From contig CAYGLF010000009.1 of assembly GCA_964350945.1 (NCBI GenBank), positions 1 through 59,660 on the forward strand: 59,660 nucleotides of DNA, given 5' to 3'. A model generated the notes under the pieces. The model was not told the DNA's origin and ran no database searches. It saw nothing but the letters and a program-made list of their open reading frames with translations. The stretch is from CAYGLF01 sp964350945 (GTDB lineage: Bacteria; Chlamydiota; Chlamydiia; Chlamydiales; JAAZZY01). The translations under genes were made by a program, and so were the position numbers. This document shows positions 34,368-43,204 of this stretch, piece after piece. Each line of letters opens with the position of its first letter. Position 1 is the stretch's first letter.

Positions 34368-35127
34368 AAAGATCTTGCGTGTTTTGGCTTGTCTTCTGAG
34401 CAATTTGACTTAAAGGAAGGTTTTTGAGCTCTGCTAGCATGTGGGCGACTTCGACCACAAAAGAAGGCTCGTTGACCTTTCCTCGCTGACTTTGAGGGGC
34501 AAGATAAGGGGAGTCCGTTTCGATAAGCAAATGTTCTAAAGGGATTTTTTGTGCGACTTCTTTAAGCTCATGGCTTTTTTTGAAAGTCACAATTCCGCTA
34601 AGAGAGAGGTACCAACCTCTTTCTATAAGTTTTTGGGCCTCCTGCAGCGTTCCTGTAAAGCAGTGAAGCACCCCTTTTTTTGGGAAAGGGAAATGTTGGT
34701 CGATAATTTTAAAAAAATCATCAAAAGCATCCCGGCAATGTATAATAATTGGGAGATCGCACTGTTTTGCTAAATTCAAATAACGAATAAAAAAAGCTTG
34801 CTGCAGCTCTTTTTTGGAGTGCTCGTAAAAATAGTCTAATCCAGTTTCTCCTATGGCTACTAAAAGGCCCTTCTCGGCAGCTTTTTGAAATGCTGAAAAA
34901 AATTTCTCTCCTTCTTTTTCCACATCATGCGGTGTGGTCGCCCCGGCATTAAAGACTTGTGGGCAACGCTTAGCAAGTGACAAACCTCGTTCTAAGGTTT
35001 CTAAATCTGTACAGATATTAATCAGCGAGTGGACTTTTGCAGCACTGGCTCTTTTCAAAAGAGCGTCCGCATTTTCAAAGAGCTTATCGGATGTTAGATG
35101 GGCGTGTGAATCAATATACATATCCAA
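34354..35127 (-). CDS. tatD: TatD-family metal-dependent DNase
   Basis: The 257-residue TIM-barrel hydrolase has YIDSHAHLTSD metal ligands, AIGETGLDYFY, IIHCRDAFDDFF, VLHCFTGT and LLIETDSPYLAP. TatD proteins are 3'-5' exonucleases linked to DNA repair and turnover. It is transcribed away from the Tol operon and its end overlaps the upstream orphan gene by 14 bases on the opposite strand. In C. trachomatis it also lies between sdhC and exbB. Confidence 0.95.
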   Translation of the reverse strand: MDMYIDSHAHLTSDKLFENADALLKRASAAKVHSLINICTDLETLERGLSLAKRCPQVFNAGATTPHDVEKEGEKFFSAFQKAAEKGLLVAIGETGLDYFYEHSKKELQQAFFIRYLNLAKQCDLPIIIHCRDAFDDFFKIIDQHFPFPKKGVLHCFTGTLQEAQKLIERGWYLSLSGIVTFKKSHELKEVAQKIPLEHLLIETDSPYLAPQSQRGKVNEPSFVVEVAHMLAELKNLPLSQIAQKTSQNTQDLFRLK

Positions 35128-35227
35128 AATGCTATCTAAAAAAAACCTATTTGTAAAGGAATAGCAATTTTGGTTGCATGATCTTTGGTATTACTTTAAA
35201 TTAGAGGTTAACTAATTAGGAGATTTT

Positions 35228-35953
35228 GTGGCCCACCCTATTCTTGACGCTTATGTTCGATCTGATTTTTTTGGGAAAATAATCTTTTTGTCCCTCCTAG
35301 GGCTTTCAATATTAAGTTGGATTTTGATTTTTTACAAAGTGTGGCTCGCGCGCCTTGTCGAACGTGTATCAGAAAATATAGACCAATACTTTAAGAAGCA
35401 AAAAAGAAACCCTTTGGCACTTGATTTTAACAGATTTGATTCGACTCTTGAAGCTTTTAATCCGTTTTTGTCCCTATATAAAAAAGTGCAGCAAGGAGCT
35501 CTTGAACTATTAAAAAAAAATAAAGAGCTGGCTAGAACAAACTCTGGGTCATCAGCCGTGTTTTTATCATCAACTGATATTGAGCAACTCGCCATGCATG
35601 TGGATATGACGATTACCAAAGAAAGAAAGAAGCTTGAGAAATATTTATTTATTCTTTCTACAATTTTTAGCCTAGCCCCTCTTTTGGGTTTATTGGGAAC
35701 GGTATGGGGGATTTCAGTGACTTTCAATCAAATGCCTCAATCTAAAAATGCTTTGAGTAACGATGCCGTCCTTTCAGGTCTTGCAATGGCCCTGGGTACA
35801 ACTGTTTTTGGAATTGTGGTAGCCATTCCTGCATTGATTGGTTATAACTATTTAAAACATCGTTTTGAAGATTATGCGCAGCAAATGGATCATTTTTCAT
35901 CAGAAATTCTTTTGAGCGTAGAAATGCAATATCGTGCAGTAGACGTGCAATAG
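35228..35953 (+). CDS. tolQ: TolQ/ExbB proton-channel subunit
   Basis: The 241-residue inner-membrane protein has three helices: residues about 15-37, and two later helices with the conserved LAPLLGLLGTVWGI segment and MALGTTVFGIVVAIPAL. It forms the proton-driven motor with the next gene, powering Tol-Pal. The start is GTG at 35228 with TAGGAG 5 bases upstream. It is first in a run tolQ-tolR-tolA-like-tolB-pal-LysM-murI-VOC with gaps of 0-71 bases or overlaps. TTGCAT at 35174-35179 is a possible -35. Confidence 0.9.
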   Translation: MAHPILDAYVRSDFFGKIIFLSLLGLSILSWILIFYKVWLARLVERVSENIDQYFKKQKRNPLALDFNRFDSTLEAFNPFLSLYKKVQQGALELLKKNKELARTNSGSSAVFLSSTDIEQLAMHVDMTITKERKKLEKYLFILSTIFSLAPLLGLLGTVWGISVTFNQMPQSKNALSNDAVLSGLAMALGTTVFGIVVAIPALIGYNYLKHRFEDYAQQMDHFSSEILLSVEMQYRAVDVQ

Positions 35954-35954
35954 T

Positions 35955-36368
35955 ATGGGTAGAAGAAGAAATTATCAAAAAGCTTACCAACATGAAGAGC
36001 CCAATATCAACTTGATGCCACTCATAGATGTGGTTTTTGTGGTCCTTGTGATGTTTATCGTAATTGCACCTATGATGAATGTGGATCGTATTGACCTTGC
36101 TGAGGGCATGTCGACTGTTAAGCAGAATCAGATTGACTCGACCATAGTCGTTCAGGTAGGTGCTGATAATTCTTATCATTTAAATCAACGCTCAGTATCT
36201 CTCAAAGAGCTCTCACGCTTACTTGTAGAGGCAAAAAAAGCCTACCCTGAAGCGATTCCGCAGGTTATGCCGGATAAAAATGCCTCTTTTCAAGCCTATG
36301 AAAACGTTCGTACCGCTTCTAAAAAAGCGGGCTTTGAATGTATTGATGTGAACTTAAACCCCCACTGA
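35955..36368 (+). CDS. tolR: TolR/ExbD motor subunit
   Basis: The 137-residue protein has one transmembrane helix preceded by the conserved NLMPLIDVVFVVLVMFIV segment, whose Asp takes part in proton transfer in ExbD/TolR. A periplasmic domain follows with a short QVMPDKNASFQ strand. It sits 1 base after tolQ. Together with TolQ it energises the TolA-like protein downstream. Confidence 0.92.
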   Translation: MGRRRNYQKAYQHEEPNINLMPLIDVVFVVLVMFIVIAPMMNVDRIDLAEGMSTVKQNQIDSTIVVQVGADNSYHLNQRSVSLKELSRLLVEAKKAYPEAIPQVMPDKNASFQAYENVRTASKKAGFECIDVNLNPH

Positions 36369-36371
36369 TTG

Positions 36372-37091
36372 ATGGATTCATCTTTAGTACTTAAAAAAAT
36401 AGTCAAGAGGGTTCTTTTGGCCCACGCTGCTTTGTTGCTCTTTTTGGTACTAGGAATTCCTTTCGCAAAAAAAAAAACAATTGAAGCTCCCAAGATTTTG
36501 AAAGAAAATTTCCGAACCATTCAGCCTCTTCAACCTCCCAAAGTAGTCACTCATAAAAAAAAGCCCCCTCAAAAAACTTCGCCAGTAAAGCGGGTTGCTA
36601 AACCTGTAAAAGCTCCATTGAAAACAAAAAAAATAGCGAAGGCCCCTCAAAAAAATCCGCCAGTAAAGCGAGTTACTAAACCTCTAGAGGGTTCGGAGAA
36701 AATACAAAAAATAGCAAAGGTTCCAGAATTGACAAAGACCGCCCCTTTGGTGGTTCCGGCACCGTTAAAAAAACTGCAGATTGAAGAAGAAGACAAAGAG
36801 TTCACTCAAAAAGAGCCTATTGAGGAAAACAGAACCCCTTATCAATCTCTTCTAAGAGAAATTATAGAAGCTGAGTTCGAGGTGGCTGCTAGAGAGGTAG
36901 TTTGCATTGATTTGACTTTAAAAAATAATGGCAACGTGATTAAATGTACTCATAAAAGCTCATCTGATGCCGTTTCTAGAGATCACATTATCAGTAGTAT
37001 TGAAAAGAAACAATTCCCTTCATTTTTTGGAGAAGTTGCCCATCATAATGAGTTTACTTTTGTTTTGGAGTTAGAAGGCACGGAGTTATGA
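36372..37091 (+). CDS. TolA/TonB-like periplasm-spanning protein
   Basis: The 240-residue protein has an N-terminal inner-membrane helix (about residues 13-30). A Lys/Pro-rich extended region (about 45-135) repeats KKPPQK, SPVKRVAKP and NPPVKRVTKP. A C-terminal globular domain (about 155-240) has CIDLTLKNNGNVIKC and a final FTFVLELEG strand, similar to TolA domain III or TonB C-terminal folds. Two near-copies of a 30-residue Lys/Pro unit indicate internal duplication. The ATG at 36372 is used; the preceding TTG is in frame. It corresponds in place to CT598. Confidence 0.8.
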   Translation: MDSSLVLKKIVKRVLLAHAALLLFLVLGIPFAKKKTIEAPKILKENFRTIQPLQPPKVVTHKKKPPQKTSPVKRVAKPVKAPLKTKKIAKAPQKNPPVKRVTKPLEGSEKIQKIAKVPELTKTAPLVVPAPLKKLQIEEEDKEFTQKEPIEENRTPYQSLLREIIEAEFEVAAREVVCIDLTLKNNGNVIKCTHKSSSDAVSRDHIISSIEKKQFPSFFGEVAHHNEFTFVLELEGTEL

Positions 37092-38485
37092 GCGCATTTA
37101 AAAAATGGAGTCTGTTGTTATGGATGATAACTTTAGGTTCTTCACTATTTTCTGACGGACGTAGTGAAAAAATTGTCATCAAACTGAAACCAAAAAATCA
37201 TATCACAGCTGTATACCTACAAAACCCTGAAGTAGAATCTGAAGGAATTCCTAGAGCTTACTTGGACAAACTACAGAAAATCTTATTATTTGACTTTAGC
37301 CACAATGGTAGAACGCGGGTCACCAATCTTTCAGAGATTAAAGAATATAAAAAAAATCGCTCTTCAAAAGAATGGAGAGAGCTTGGGGTCTCTTATGTGA
37401 TTCGCTCTAGAGTTCGAGAAGAGTATTTGACATTGTCTGTGCTCTCTACAAAGGAAGATCAAATTTGCTTTGCCCAGGACGTCAAGCTTTCTCAAAATTT
37501 AAAGCAGGATAGAAGGCAGCTTCATCAGTTTGCCTTTGATTTACACCAGCAATTATTTGATGAAGAGGGGATTTACAAAAGTCAAATCCTTTATACTTGC
37601 AAGTCTCGTAATGTGTCAGATTCTTATTATGACTCTGTCCCTGAGGAGATTTATCAGTGCGATTTTGATGGAGGGGATCCCACACAACTGACTTACGAAA
37701 GAAATCATTGCATTACACCGACTCCTGTTTTAGAAAATGGTAGTCAGACAGCGGAAGGCTTTTTTTATGTGTCCTACCGCTTAGGGCAACCTAAAATTTA
37801 CTGGGCAAAATTTGGTGACAAGGCTTCAAAAAGACTGACATACATCCCAGGAAATCAATTTATGCCGGCAATTTCCAAGCAGGGAGATAAGGTTGCTTTT
37901 ATCAATGATGCTCCAGGAAACCCTGAAGTTTTTATGCAAGAATTTAAACCAGGAGTCGGATCTATTGGAAAACCGCGTCAAATATTTTCCTGTAGAAGAG
38001 GCGTGCAATCTTCGCCGACTTTTAGCCCAAGTGGTGAACAGATCGCTTTTGTTTCAGACAAAGCGGGATCTCCTCGTATCTATGTGATGGATGTTCCTGG
38101 TGAATGCGCCACACAGCAAGATATTAAACTGACTTTGATTACTAAGGTCAACCGAGAGAACACCAAGCCCTCCTGGTCTCCAGATGGTACAAAGCTAGCG
38201 TATGTTTCTAGAGTGGATGGAGTTCGCCAAATTTGGATCTATGATTTTATTACGAATCAAGAAAGTCAATTGACCCATGGGGGAGGAAATAAAGAAAATC
38301 CTCAATGGGCATTTAACAGTTTGCACGTAGTTTTCAACTCTGTAGGCAGTGATAGCTGTGAGCTTTATATGGCAAACTTAAATCAACCGCAAGCTGTTCG
38401 GATAATAACCTCTAGCGGGATCAAAAGATTTCCTGTTTGGATAAGAAAATCTAAAGCTTCGACCCCCCACTCTATTGGCCTCTAA
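37088..38485 (+). CDS. tolB: TolB periplasmic beta-propeller
   Basis: The 465-residue exported protein has a signal peptide (about 1-22). An N-terminal alpha/beta domain follows (about 30-165). A six-bladed WD40-like propeller has repeated blade signatures, for example SPTFSPSGEQIAFVSDKAG and KPSWSPDGTKLAYVSRVDG. TolB binds Pal and links the inner-membrane Tol motor to the outer membrane during constriction. Its start overlaps the upstream stop by 4 bases (ATGA). Confidence 0.94.
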   Translation: MSAFKKWSLLLWMITLGSSLFSDGRSEKIVIKLKPKNHITAVYLQNPEVESEGIPRAYLDKLQKILLFDFSHNGRTRVTNLSEIKEYKKNRSSKEWRELGVSYVIRSRVREEYLTLSVLSTKEDQICFAQDVKLSQNLKQDRRQLHQFAFDLHQQLFDEEGIYKSQILYTCKSRNVSDSYYDSVPEEIYQCDFDGGDPTQLTYERNHCITPTPVLENGSQTAEGFFYVSYRLGQPKIYWAKFGDKASKRLTYIPGNQFMPAISKQGDKVAFINDAPGNPEVFMQEFKPGVGSIGKPRQIFSCRRGVQSSPTFSPSGEQIAFVSDKAGSPRIYVMDVPGECATQQDIKLTLITKVNRENTKPSWSPDGTKLAYVSRVDGVRQIWIYDFITNQESQLTHGGGNKENPQWAFNSLHVVFNSVGSDSCELYMANLNQPQAVRIITSSGIKRFPVWIRKSKASTPHSIGL

Positions 38486-38556
38486 AAAAGACACTGGCAA
38501 TAAATCAGAGGGGTATGATATTGAATATACTAGTTATAAATTTGTTGGGACATAAC

Positions 38557-39237
38557 ATGAAAAAACATATTTTTTGCTCTCTTATGGCAATGACAGTTTT
38601 ACTGCTAACAGGGTGTTCTTCTCACTCGACAGTATCTATGTGGGAAAATACAAAAACAGCATCGAGACACATCGGTAGAGGGGTTCGTGCGTTAGCTGGA
38701 GGTGGGAAAGATTCTCGTCTGCTTCATTACCCCTATGAATTTCAAGGTCCCGAAGATTCTCAATATATTGGAATCTATGACGAAGATGAAGTGCACCAAA
38801 AGCCATCTTTCCCACTTGCTAAAGAAGTACCCGGAGATATGGGAAGCTTTTTACCTGGTATTGATGGGTTCCATTCACCTGCAGGAAAAGAGGCTGTGGC
38901 TTTTAAACATGTGCATTTTGATACCAACCAGGACCATGTGCACAAAGCAAGTGAGCTCGAAGTTATCAAGTCAATTTGCAAGTATCTCAAGAAAAATCCT
39001 TCAACCTATGTCTATATTGAAGGACACTGTGATGCTAGAGGAACTGCTCTCTACAATATGTCCCTAGGCTCTAGAAGGAGCAATATGGTTCGGAGCATGC
39101 TGATTGAGAATGGAATTGATCTAAACAGATTATTTACTGTATCTTACGGAAAAGAAAAGCCTTTAGATGAGGGAAACAACCCCGTTGCATGGGAGAAAAA
39201 CCGTCGAGTTCAATTTAAACTATTTAAGAAAAATTAA
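38557..39237 (+). CDS. pal: Peptidoglycan-associated lipoprotein Pal
   Basis: The chosen start is the ATG at 38557; an upstream in-frame ATG at 38515 would bury the signal peptide. The 226-residue product has lipobox LLTGC (Cys20). An unstructured stretch to about 120 leads to an OmpA-like domain with KHVHFDTNQDHV, IEGHCDARGTALYNMSLGSR and VSYGKEKP, including the Asp and Arg that bind meso-DAP. It tethers the outer membrane to peptidoglycan and TolB. The intact DAP-binding residues argue that this organism makes at least some peptidoglycan. Confidence 0.94.
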   Translation: MKKHIFCSLMAMTVLLLTGCSSHSTVSMWENTKTASRHIGRGVRALAGGGKDSRLLHYPYEFQGPEDSQYIGIYDEDEVHQKPSFPLAKEVPGDMGSFLPGIDGFHSPAGKEAVAFKHVHFDTNQDHVHKASELEVIKSICKYLKKNPSTYVYIEGHCDARGTALYNMSLGSRRSNMVRSMLIENGIDLNRLFTVSYGKEKPLDEGNNPVAWEKNRRVQFKLFKKN

Positions 39238-39239
39238 GT

Positions 39240-39899
39240 ATGAAGAAAAGTCACTCTCTTTTGAAACTTCTTGCCGCCACTTGTTGCCTTTTACTCTTAC
39301 CAAGTTGTTTGGGGTCCAGGGGGATGCGTGCTCAGGAGATACAAGCTGATTTAGCCCTTAGAGAGATGCGCTCTCAGATAGAAGACTTTAAGTATCAACT
39401 TAATAAATACGAAGTGGAGCTTCAAATTGTAGAGGGAAAAGCTGATTCCCAGGGGTCAGCTCTCAAAGTGATGCGTCAGGACATCGCTCAGCTAAGTAAA
39501 AATGATGAGAAAACCGTTCAAAGTGCTTTTGAAACTTATAATCAAAAGATAGAGAAATTAGAAGGCTTGGAAAAAAGATTGAAAGGAGACTTATTAGCTC
39601 TTAAAGAAAATACCCACGAGGTGCTCAGTTCCCTAGCTCAGTTCAAGGTGAAAATTGATGGTAATGAAAAGCACATAGCAGACCAAAAGCGCTATATAGA
39701 ACATCTTAAAAGTTCATTAGAATCTCTAATGAAAGTGATGGCAGATCCCAAAGATGAGGGTTTATGCTACGTGGTATGTCCTGGAGATTCCCTGGATAAG
39801 ATAGCTAGGGAAAATGATTTAAAAATAGAGACCATCAAAAATTTAAATAACATGACGAGCGATCTCATTGTTGTCGGCCAAAAACTACGTTTAAAGTAA
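39240..39899 (+). CDS. Coiled-coil LysM lipoprotein
   Basis: The 219-residue protein has a signal peptide with lipobox LLPSC (Cys23), a central coiled coil (about 35-165, heptad-like Leu/Ile/Glu/Lys pattern) and a C-terminal LysM domain (YVVCPGDSLDKIARENDL ... LIVVGQKLRL). It starts 2 bases after pal, the place of YbgF/CpoB in Tol operons and of CT601 in C. trachomatis. It probably binds septal peptidoglycan. No catalytic domain is present. Confidence 0.85.
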   Translation: MKKSHSLLKLLAATCCLLLLPSCLGSRGMRAQEIQADLALREMRSQIEDFKYQLNKYEVELQIVEGKADSQGSALKVMRQDIAQLSKNDEKTVQSAFETYNQKIEKLEGLEKRLKGDLLALKENTHEVLSSLAQFKVKIDGNEKHIADQKRYIEHLKSSLESLMKVMADPKDEGLCYVVCPGDSLDKIARENDLKIETIKNLNNMTSDLIVVGQKLRLK

Positions 39900-40715
39900 A
39901 TGTTTAAGAGATCGAATGCGATAGGTATTTTTGACTCAGGAGTAGGGGGACTTGCTTTTGTAAAATCCCTATCAAAGCTTCTTCCCAATGAAAAAATATT
40001 TTATCTAGCTGATACAATCAACCTTCCTTATGGAAATAAATCATCCGAAGAGCTTAAAAAAATCAGCAGCCAAAATCTTCACTTTCTATCGAAGTTTCCC
40101 GTAAAAGCTTTGGTTGTTGCTTGCAATACAGCTGCAGCACATATGGAGGCTCACCTAGGAGAGAAGATTAGAGTTCCCATTTTTGATGTGATCACTCCGT
40201 CTGTTGAGCAGGCAGCTATCGTCACTCGCAACCAAAAGATAGCAGTTCTGGCAACTGAGTCAACCATTGCATCTAATATCTATGAGACCTTACTTCAAAG
40301 GCGCTTGGTAAACAGCTCTGTCATGTCCATCGCATGCCCTCTTTTAGTTTCAGCTGTAGAAGATAAAATGCTCTCTAGCTCAATCGCTAAAATATTAGTC
40401 AGTCAATATTTAGAGCCCCTTAGAAACAGTAATGTCGATACGGTAATACTTGGGTGTACTCATTACTCTTTACTTAAAGATGTGATACGCAGAGAACTAG
40501 ATCCATCTATTGAAATTGTGGATTCAGGTTCCTGTAGTGCTCAAGTTGTCAAAGACTATCTTGTAGAAAATAATTTATGTTCAACCTCTTCAAAGAATGA
40601 AATAGGTGAATATTTTGTATCGGGAGATACAAAAGAATTTGATGCAAAATGTTCTTTATTTTTAGAGAAAAAAATTGTATCAAAACATCTAAATGATCAG
40701 AGGGTAATTGGATGA
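39900..40715 (+). CDS. murI: Glutamate racemase
   Basis: The 271-residue PLP-independent racemase makes D-glutamate for peptidoglycan. IGIFDSGVGGLAF carries the substrate-binding Asp-Ser. VVACNTAAAHM has the first catalytic Cys. TVILGCTHYSLL has the second catalytic Cys-Thr-His. The start codon immediately follows the stop of the LysM gene. Chlamydia lack a classical murI, so its presence in the Tol-Pal operon is notable and fits a family with more complete cell-wall synthesis. Confidence 0.95.
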   Translation: MFKRSNAIGIFDSGVGGLAFVKSLSKLLPNEKIFYLADTINLPYGNKSSEELKKISSQNLHFLSKFPVKALVVACNTAAAHMEAHLGEKIRVPIFDVITPSVEQAAIVTRNQKIAVLATESTIASNIYETLLQRRLVNSSVMSIACPLLVSAVEDKMLSSSIAKILVSQYLEPLRNSNVDTVILGCTHYSLLKDVIRRELDPSIEIVDSGSCSAQVVKDYLVENNLCSTSSKNEIGEYFVSGDTKEFDAKCSLFLEKKIVSKHLNDQRVIG

Positions 40716-41263
40716 TTCAAGTAAAGTGTTTAAGCCATGTAAGTATTGCTGTTGACGATATAGAAAAAGCCGAGAAATTTTATACGCAGATTTTTGATTT
40801 AAGAGCTGTTGTTACTTTTGAAAATTTTACAAACGAAGCATACTCTAAAAATGCGGGTTTGAAAGAGACCGCAACAGTGAGTATTCGCCAACTTTCATTT
40901 ACACATTGTAACCTTGTTCTAGAGCTCATTTGTTACCATACTGGTGCAGGAAGCTGTGCTATTCACAAAAGTCAAGTGAATGATATGGGTGGATTGAGAG
41001 TCTGTTCATTGGGTGTAGAGGACTGCATGCCAGCTTACGAGCTTTTGAAAAAACGAACTGACCTTGAAATTCTTAATACCCCTGGTTTTTTTCCGGGTCC
41101 CCTTGCTGAAATAACTGTAGATCAGTTTAAACTAGGTGCAGATGAAGGGCAGAGTGAGGAAAAACAAAGATTGGCAGAGAGTTTGTCGAAAAAGAAATTC
41201 TTTCGCTTTAGAGATCCCTATGGGGTTATTTGGGAGATCGAAGATCGCCCCTTTGAAGATTAA
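40712..41263 (+). CDS. Glyoxalase/VOC-superfamily protein
   Basis: The 183-residue protein has the VOC fold in two halves: LSHVSIAVDDIEKAEKFYTQ at the start, NLVLELICYHTG mid-way and FFRFRDPYGVIWEIEDRP at the end. Candidate metal ligands are the first His, an internal Glu in LELI and the last-strand Glu. This matches lactoylglutathione-lyase-like or dioxygenase-like members without assigning a substrate. Its ATG overlaps the murI stop (ATGA). Confidence 0.8.
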   Translation: MIQVKCLSHVSIAVDDIEKAEKFYTQIFDLRAVVTFENFTNEAYSKNAGLKETATVSIRQLSFTHCNLVLELICYHTGAGSCAIHKSQVNDMGGLRVCSLGVEDCMPAYELLKKRTDLEILNTPGFFPGPLAEITVDQFKLGADEGQSEEKQRLAESLSKKKFFRFRDPYGVIWEIEDRPFED

Positions 41264-41390
41264 TCCTAGATACCAATTTAGTGCATACTTCCCATAATAT
41301 TTCTGTAGAATAAAAAATTGAGAAAAATAGAATATAGCAGTACAATTAAAATTCTATTTTAAACTTAACAGCTTTAACATTGCTCATCTT

Positions 41391-41969
41391 ATGGTTAGTT
41401 CTATTTTAGATACACTTCACGCTCTGCCAATGCCGAGTGTGCGACACAGTGAGTTTGCAACCAAGTTTACCTATCAGAGTATTGTATTGTCTGATCTTAA
41501 ATTTGAGAATCAAACTAATGAGACAATAGTTAGCTGCAACTCTAACATTTACGGGCGCCTTATCCTAAATATTCAGCCTAAAGGAGTATATAATAAACTT
41601 CGACAGGTTCTTGTGGGGATAAAAGATGAAGGTCCCCAACAGTTTGTTTTGTCAGAGCGTAAAATTATTGGAAAGCGCCTTGAAGGGTTTATGGGAGTCG
41701 ACGTTCACAATAAAGTGATTGAAACTCATACAGACATAGCCCGCAACTTCATTTTAAAAGCTCCAAGCTGTCCAGGAGTCTATGAGGTGGAGGTGTTATT
41801 TTTAGAGCTGGAAGGGGAGGCGATAGAGCAAGCAGGGACGGTTAATGGTTTCTTTCAACTCAACGAAGGAGATCGTAATCAGTTGAGCTCAGAAACAGCC
41901 TTAGAAACTACCTGGAAGATGGACGAGCAGGGCTGTAGGGTGTCTTTAGGGCGCATTCGAGTGATCTAG
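41391..41969 (+). CDS. Conserved-looking protein of unknown function
   Basis: The 192-residue soluble protein has no signal peptide and no recognised family. Composition is beta-rich, with strands such as RLILNIQPK, LRQVLVGIKD and GVYEVEVLFLELEGEAI, suggesting an immunoglobulin-like or jelly-roll sandwich. CPGVYEVEV resembles the edge of such folds. No Shine-Dalgarno precedes the ATG. Its stop overlaps the clpX stop in a CTAG palindrome. It stands apart from the upstream operon by 127 bases. Confidence 0.65.
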   Translation: MVSSILDTLHALPMPSVRHSEFATKFTYQSIVLSDLKFENQTNETIVSCNSNIYGRLILNIQPKGVYNKLRQVLVGIKDEGPQQFVLSERKIIGKRLEGFMGVDVHNKVIETHTDIARNFILKAPSCPGVYEVEVLFLELEGEAIEQAGTVNGFFQLNEGDRNQLSSETALETTWKMDEQGCRVSLGRIRVI

Positions 41970-43204
41970 GCAATCTTTTTATCGTTGTCACGTTTAATAA
42001 TGGGAGCTTTGCCTTCTAAAACGGTTTCTTTTTCGATAATAACCTCTTTGACGCTTTCATCAGAAGGGACATCAAACATTAAATCACGTAATACAGTTTC
42101 TAAAATCATGCGCAATGCACGCGCTCCCGTTTTTGCTTTGATCGCTTGATCTGCAATCGCAATTAAAGCATCGTCTGTAAAATTAAGATCCACACCTTCT
42201 AACTTGAAAATGCTCTTGTATTGCTTGATCAAAGAGTTTTTAGGTTCTGTAAGAATTTGAACAAGGTCTTCTTTTTTGAGCTCATTAGAATTGACAATAC
42301 AGTTAAAGCGTCCAACAAATTCAGGGATCAGGCCAAACTGAACCAGATCTTGAGGTTCTGTATTTGAAAGAAGGAAGTCCTTATCTTGTAATTCATTTCC
42401 TTTCTTCCCAAGACTAAACCCAATAGTGCTTTTTCCAAGTCTCTTGGCAATAATTTGATCTAGATTGACGAAGGCCCCACCCACAATAAAGAGGATATTT
42501 TCAGTATTGATTTTGATGTATTCTTGGTTTGGGTGTTTGCGCCCTCCCTTTGGAGGAACATTTGCAACTGTTCCTTCAACAATCTTTAAGAGAGCTTGCT
42601 GCACTCCCTCTCCAGAAACATCTCTTGTAATGGATACATTAGAGGTGGTGCGTCCAATTTTATCTATTTCATCAATATAGATAATTCCTTGTTCAGCCCT
42701 AGAAACATCGTAGTCAGCAGCTTGTAAAAGGCGAAGGATGATATTTTCAACATCTTCTCCAACATAGCCGGCTTCAGTTAAAGTGGTCGCATCACAGATA
42801 GAGAAAGGAACGTCCAAAACTTGAGCAAGTGTTTTTGCTAAAAGTGTTTTCCCAGATCCTGTAGGACCTAAAATAAGAGCATTGGATTTATTATACTGGA
42901 CTTCTTCACCCTTATTGAGCATTTGAATGCGTTTATAGTGGTTGTAGACAGCCACTGCAATGGTTCTTTTAGCGGCATCTTGGCCAATGACGTACTCGTT
43001 AAGCTTTTCTCGAATTTCCATGGGTTTAAGTACCACAATTTCATGATTGGTCGTCTTTTTTTCAATGATTCCCATGCAAAGTCGAATGCATTTATCACAT
43101 ATAAAAACATTGGGGCCTGAAATTAGTTTTTCGACCAAGTCTTCTGTTCTGCCACAAAAAGAGCAGATAGTAGATTCGGGCTCTGGAAAATTCTTTTTTG
43201 TCAT
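41966..43204 (-). CDS. clpX: ATP-dependent unfoldase ClpX
   Basis: The 412-residue AAA+ chaperone has an N-terminal zinc-binding domain (CSFCGR and CDKC), Walker A GPTGSGKTLLAKTLA near residue 113, pore-loop GYVGEDVEN, Walker B IIYIDEIDKI and sensor FIVGGAF. It recognises tagged substrates and feeds them to ClpP. Its ATG overlaps the clpP stop by 4 bases, so the two are coupled. Order tig-clpP-clpX matches Chlamydia. Confidence 0.98.
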   Translation of the reverse strand: MTKKNFPEPESTICSFCGRTEDLVEKLISGPNVFICDKCIRLCMGIIEKKTTNHEIVVLKPMEIREKLNEYVIGQDAAKRTIAVAVYNHYKRIQMLNKGEEVQYNKSNALILGPTGSGKTLLAKTLAQVLDVPFSICDATTLTEAGYVGEDVENIILRLLQAADYDVSRAEQGIIYIDEIDKIGRTTSNVSITRDVSGEGVQQALLKIVEGTVANVPPKGGRKHPNQEYIKINTENILFIVGGAFVNLDQIIAKRLGKSTIGFSLGKKGNELQDKDFLLSNTEPQDLVQFGLIPEFVGRFNCIVNSNELKKEDLVQILTEPKNSLIKQYKSIFKLEGVDLNFTDDALIAIADQAIKAKTGARALRMILETVLRDLMFDVPSDESVKEVIIEKETVLEGKAPIIKRDNDKKIA

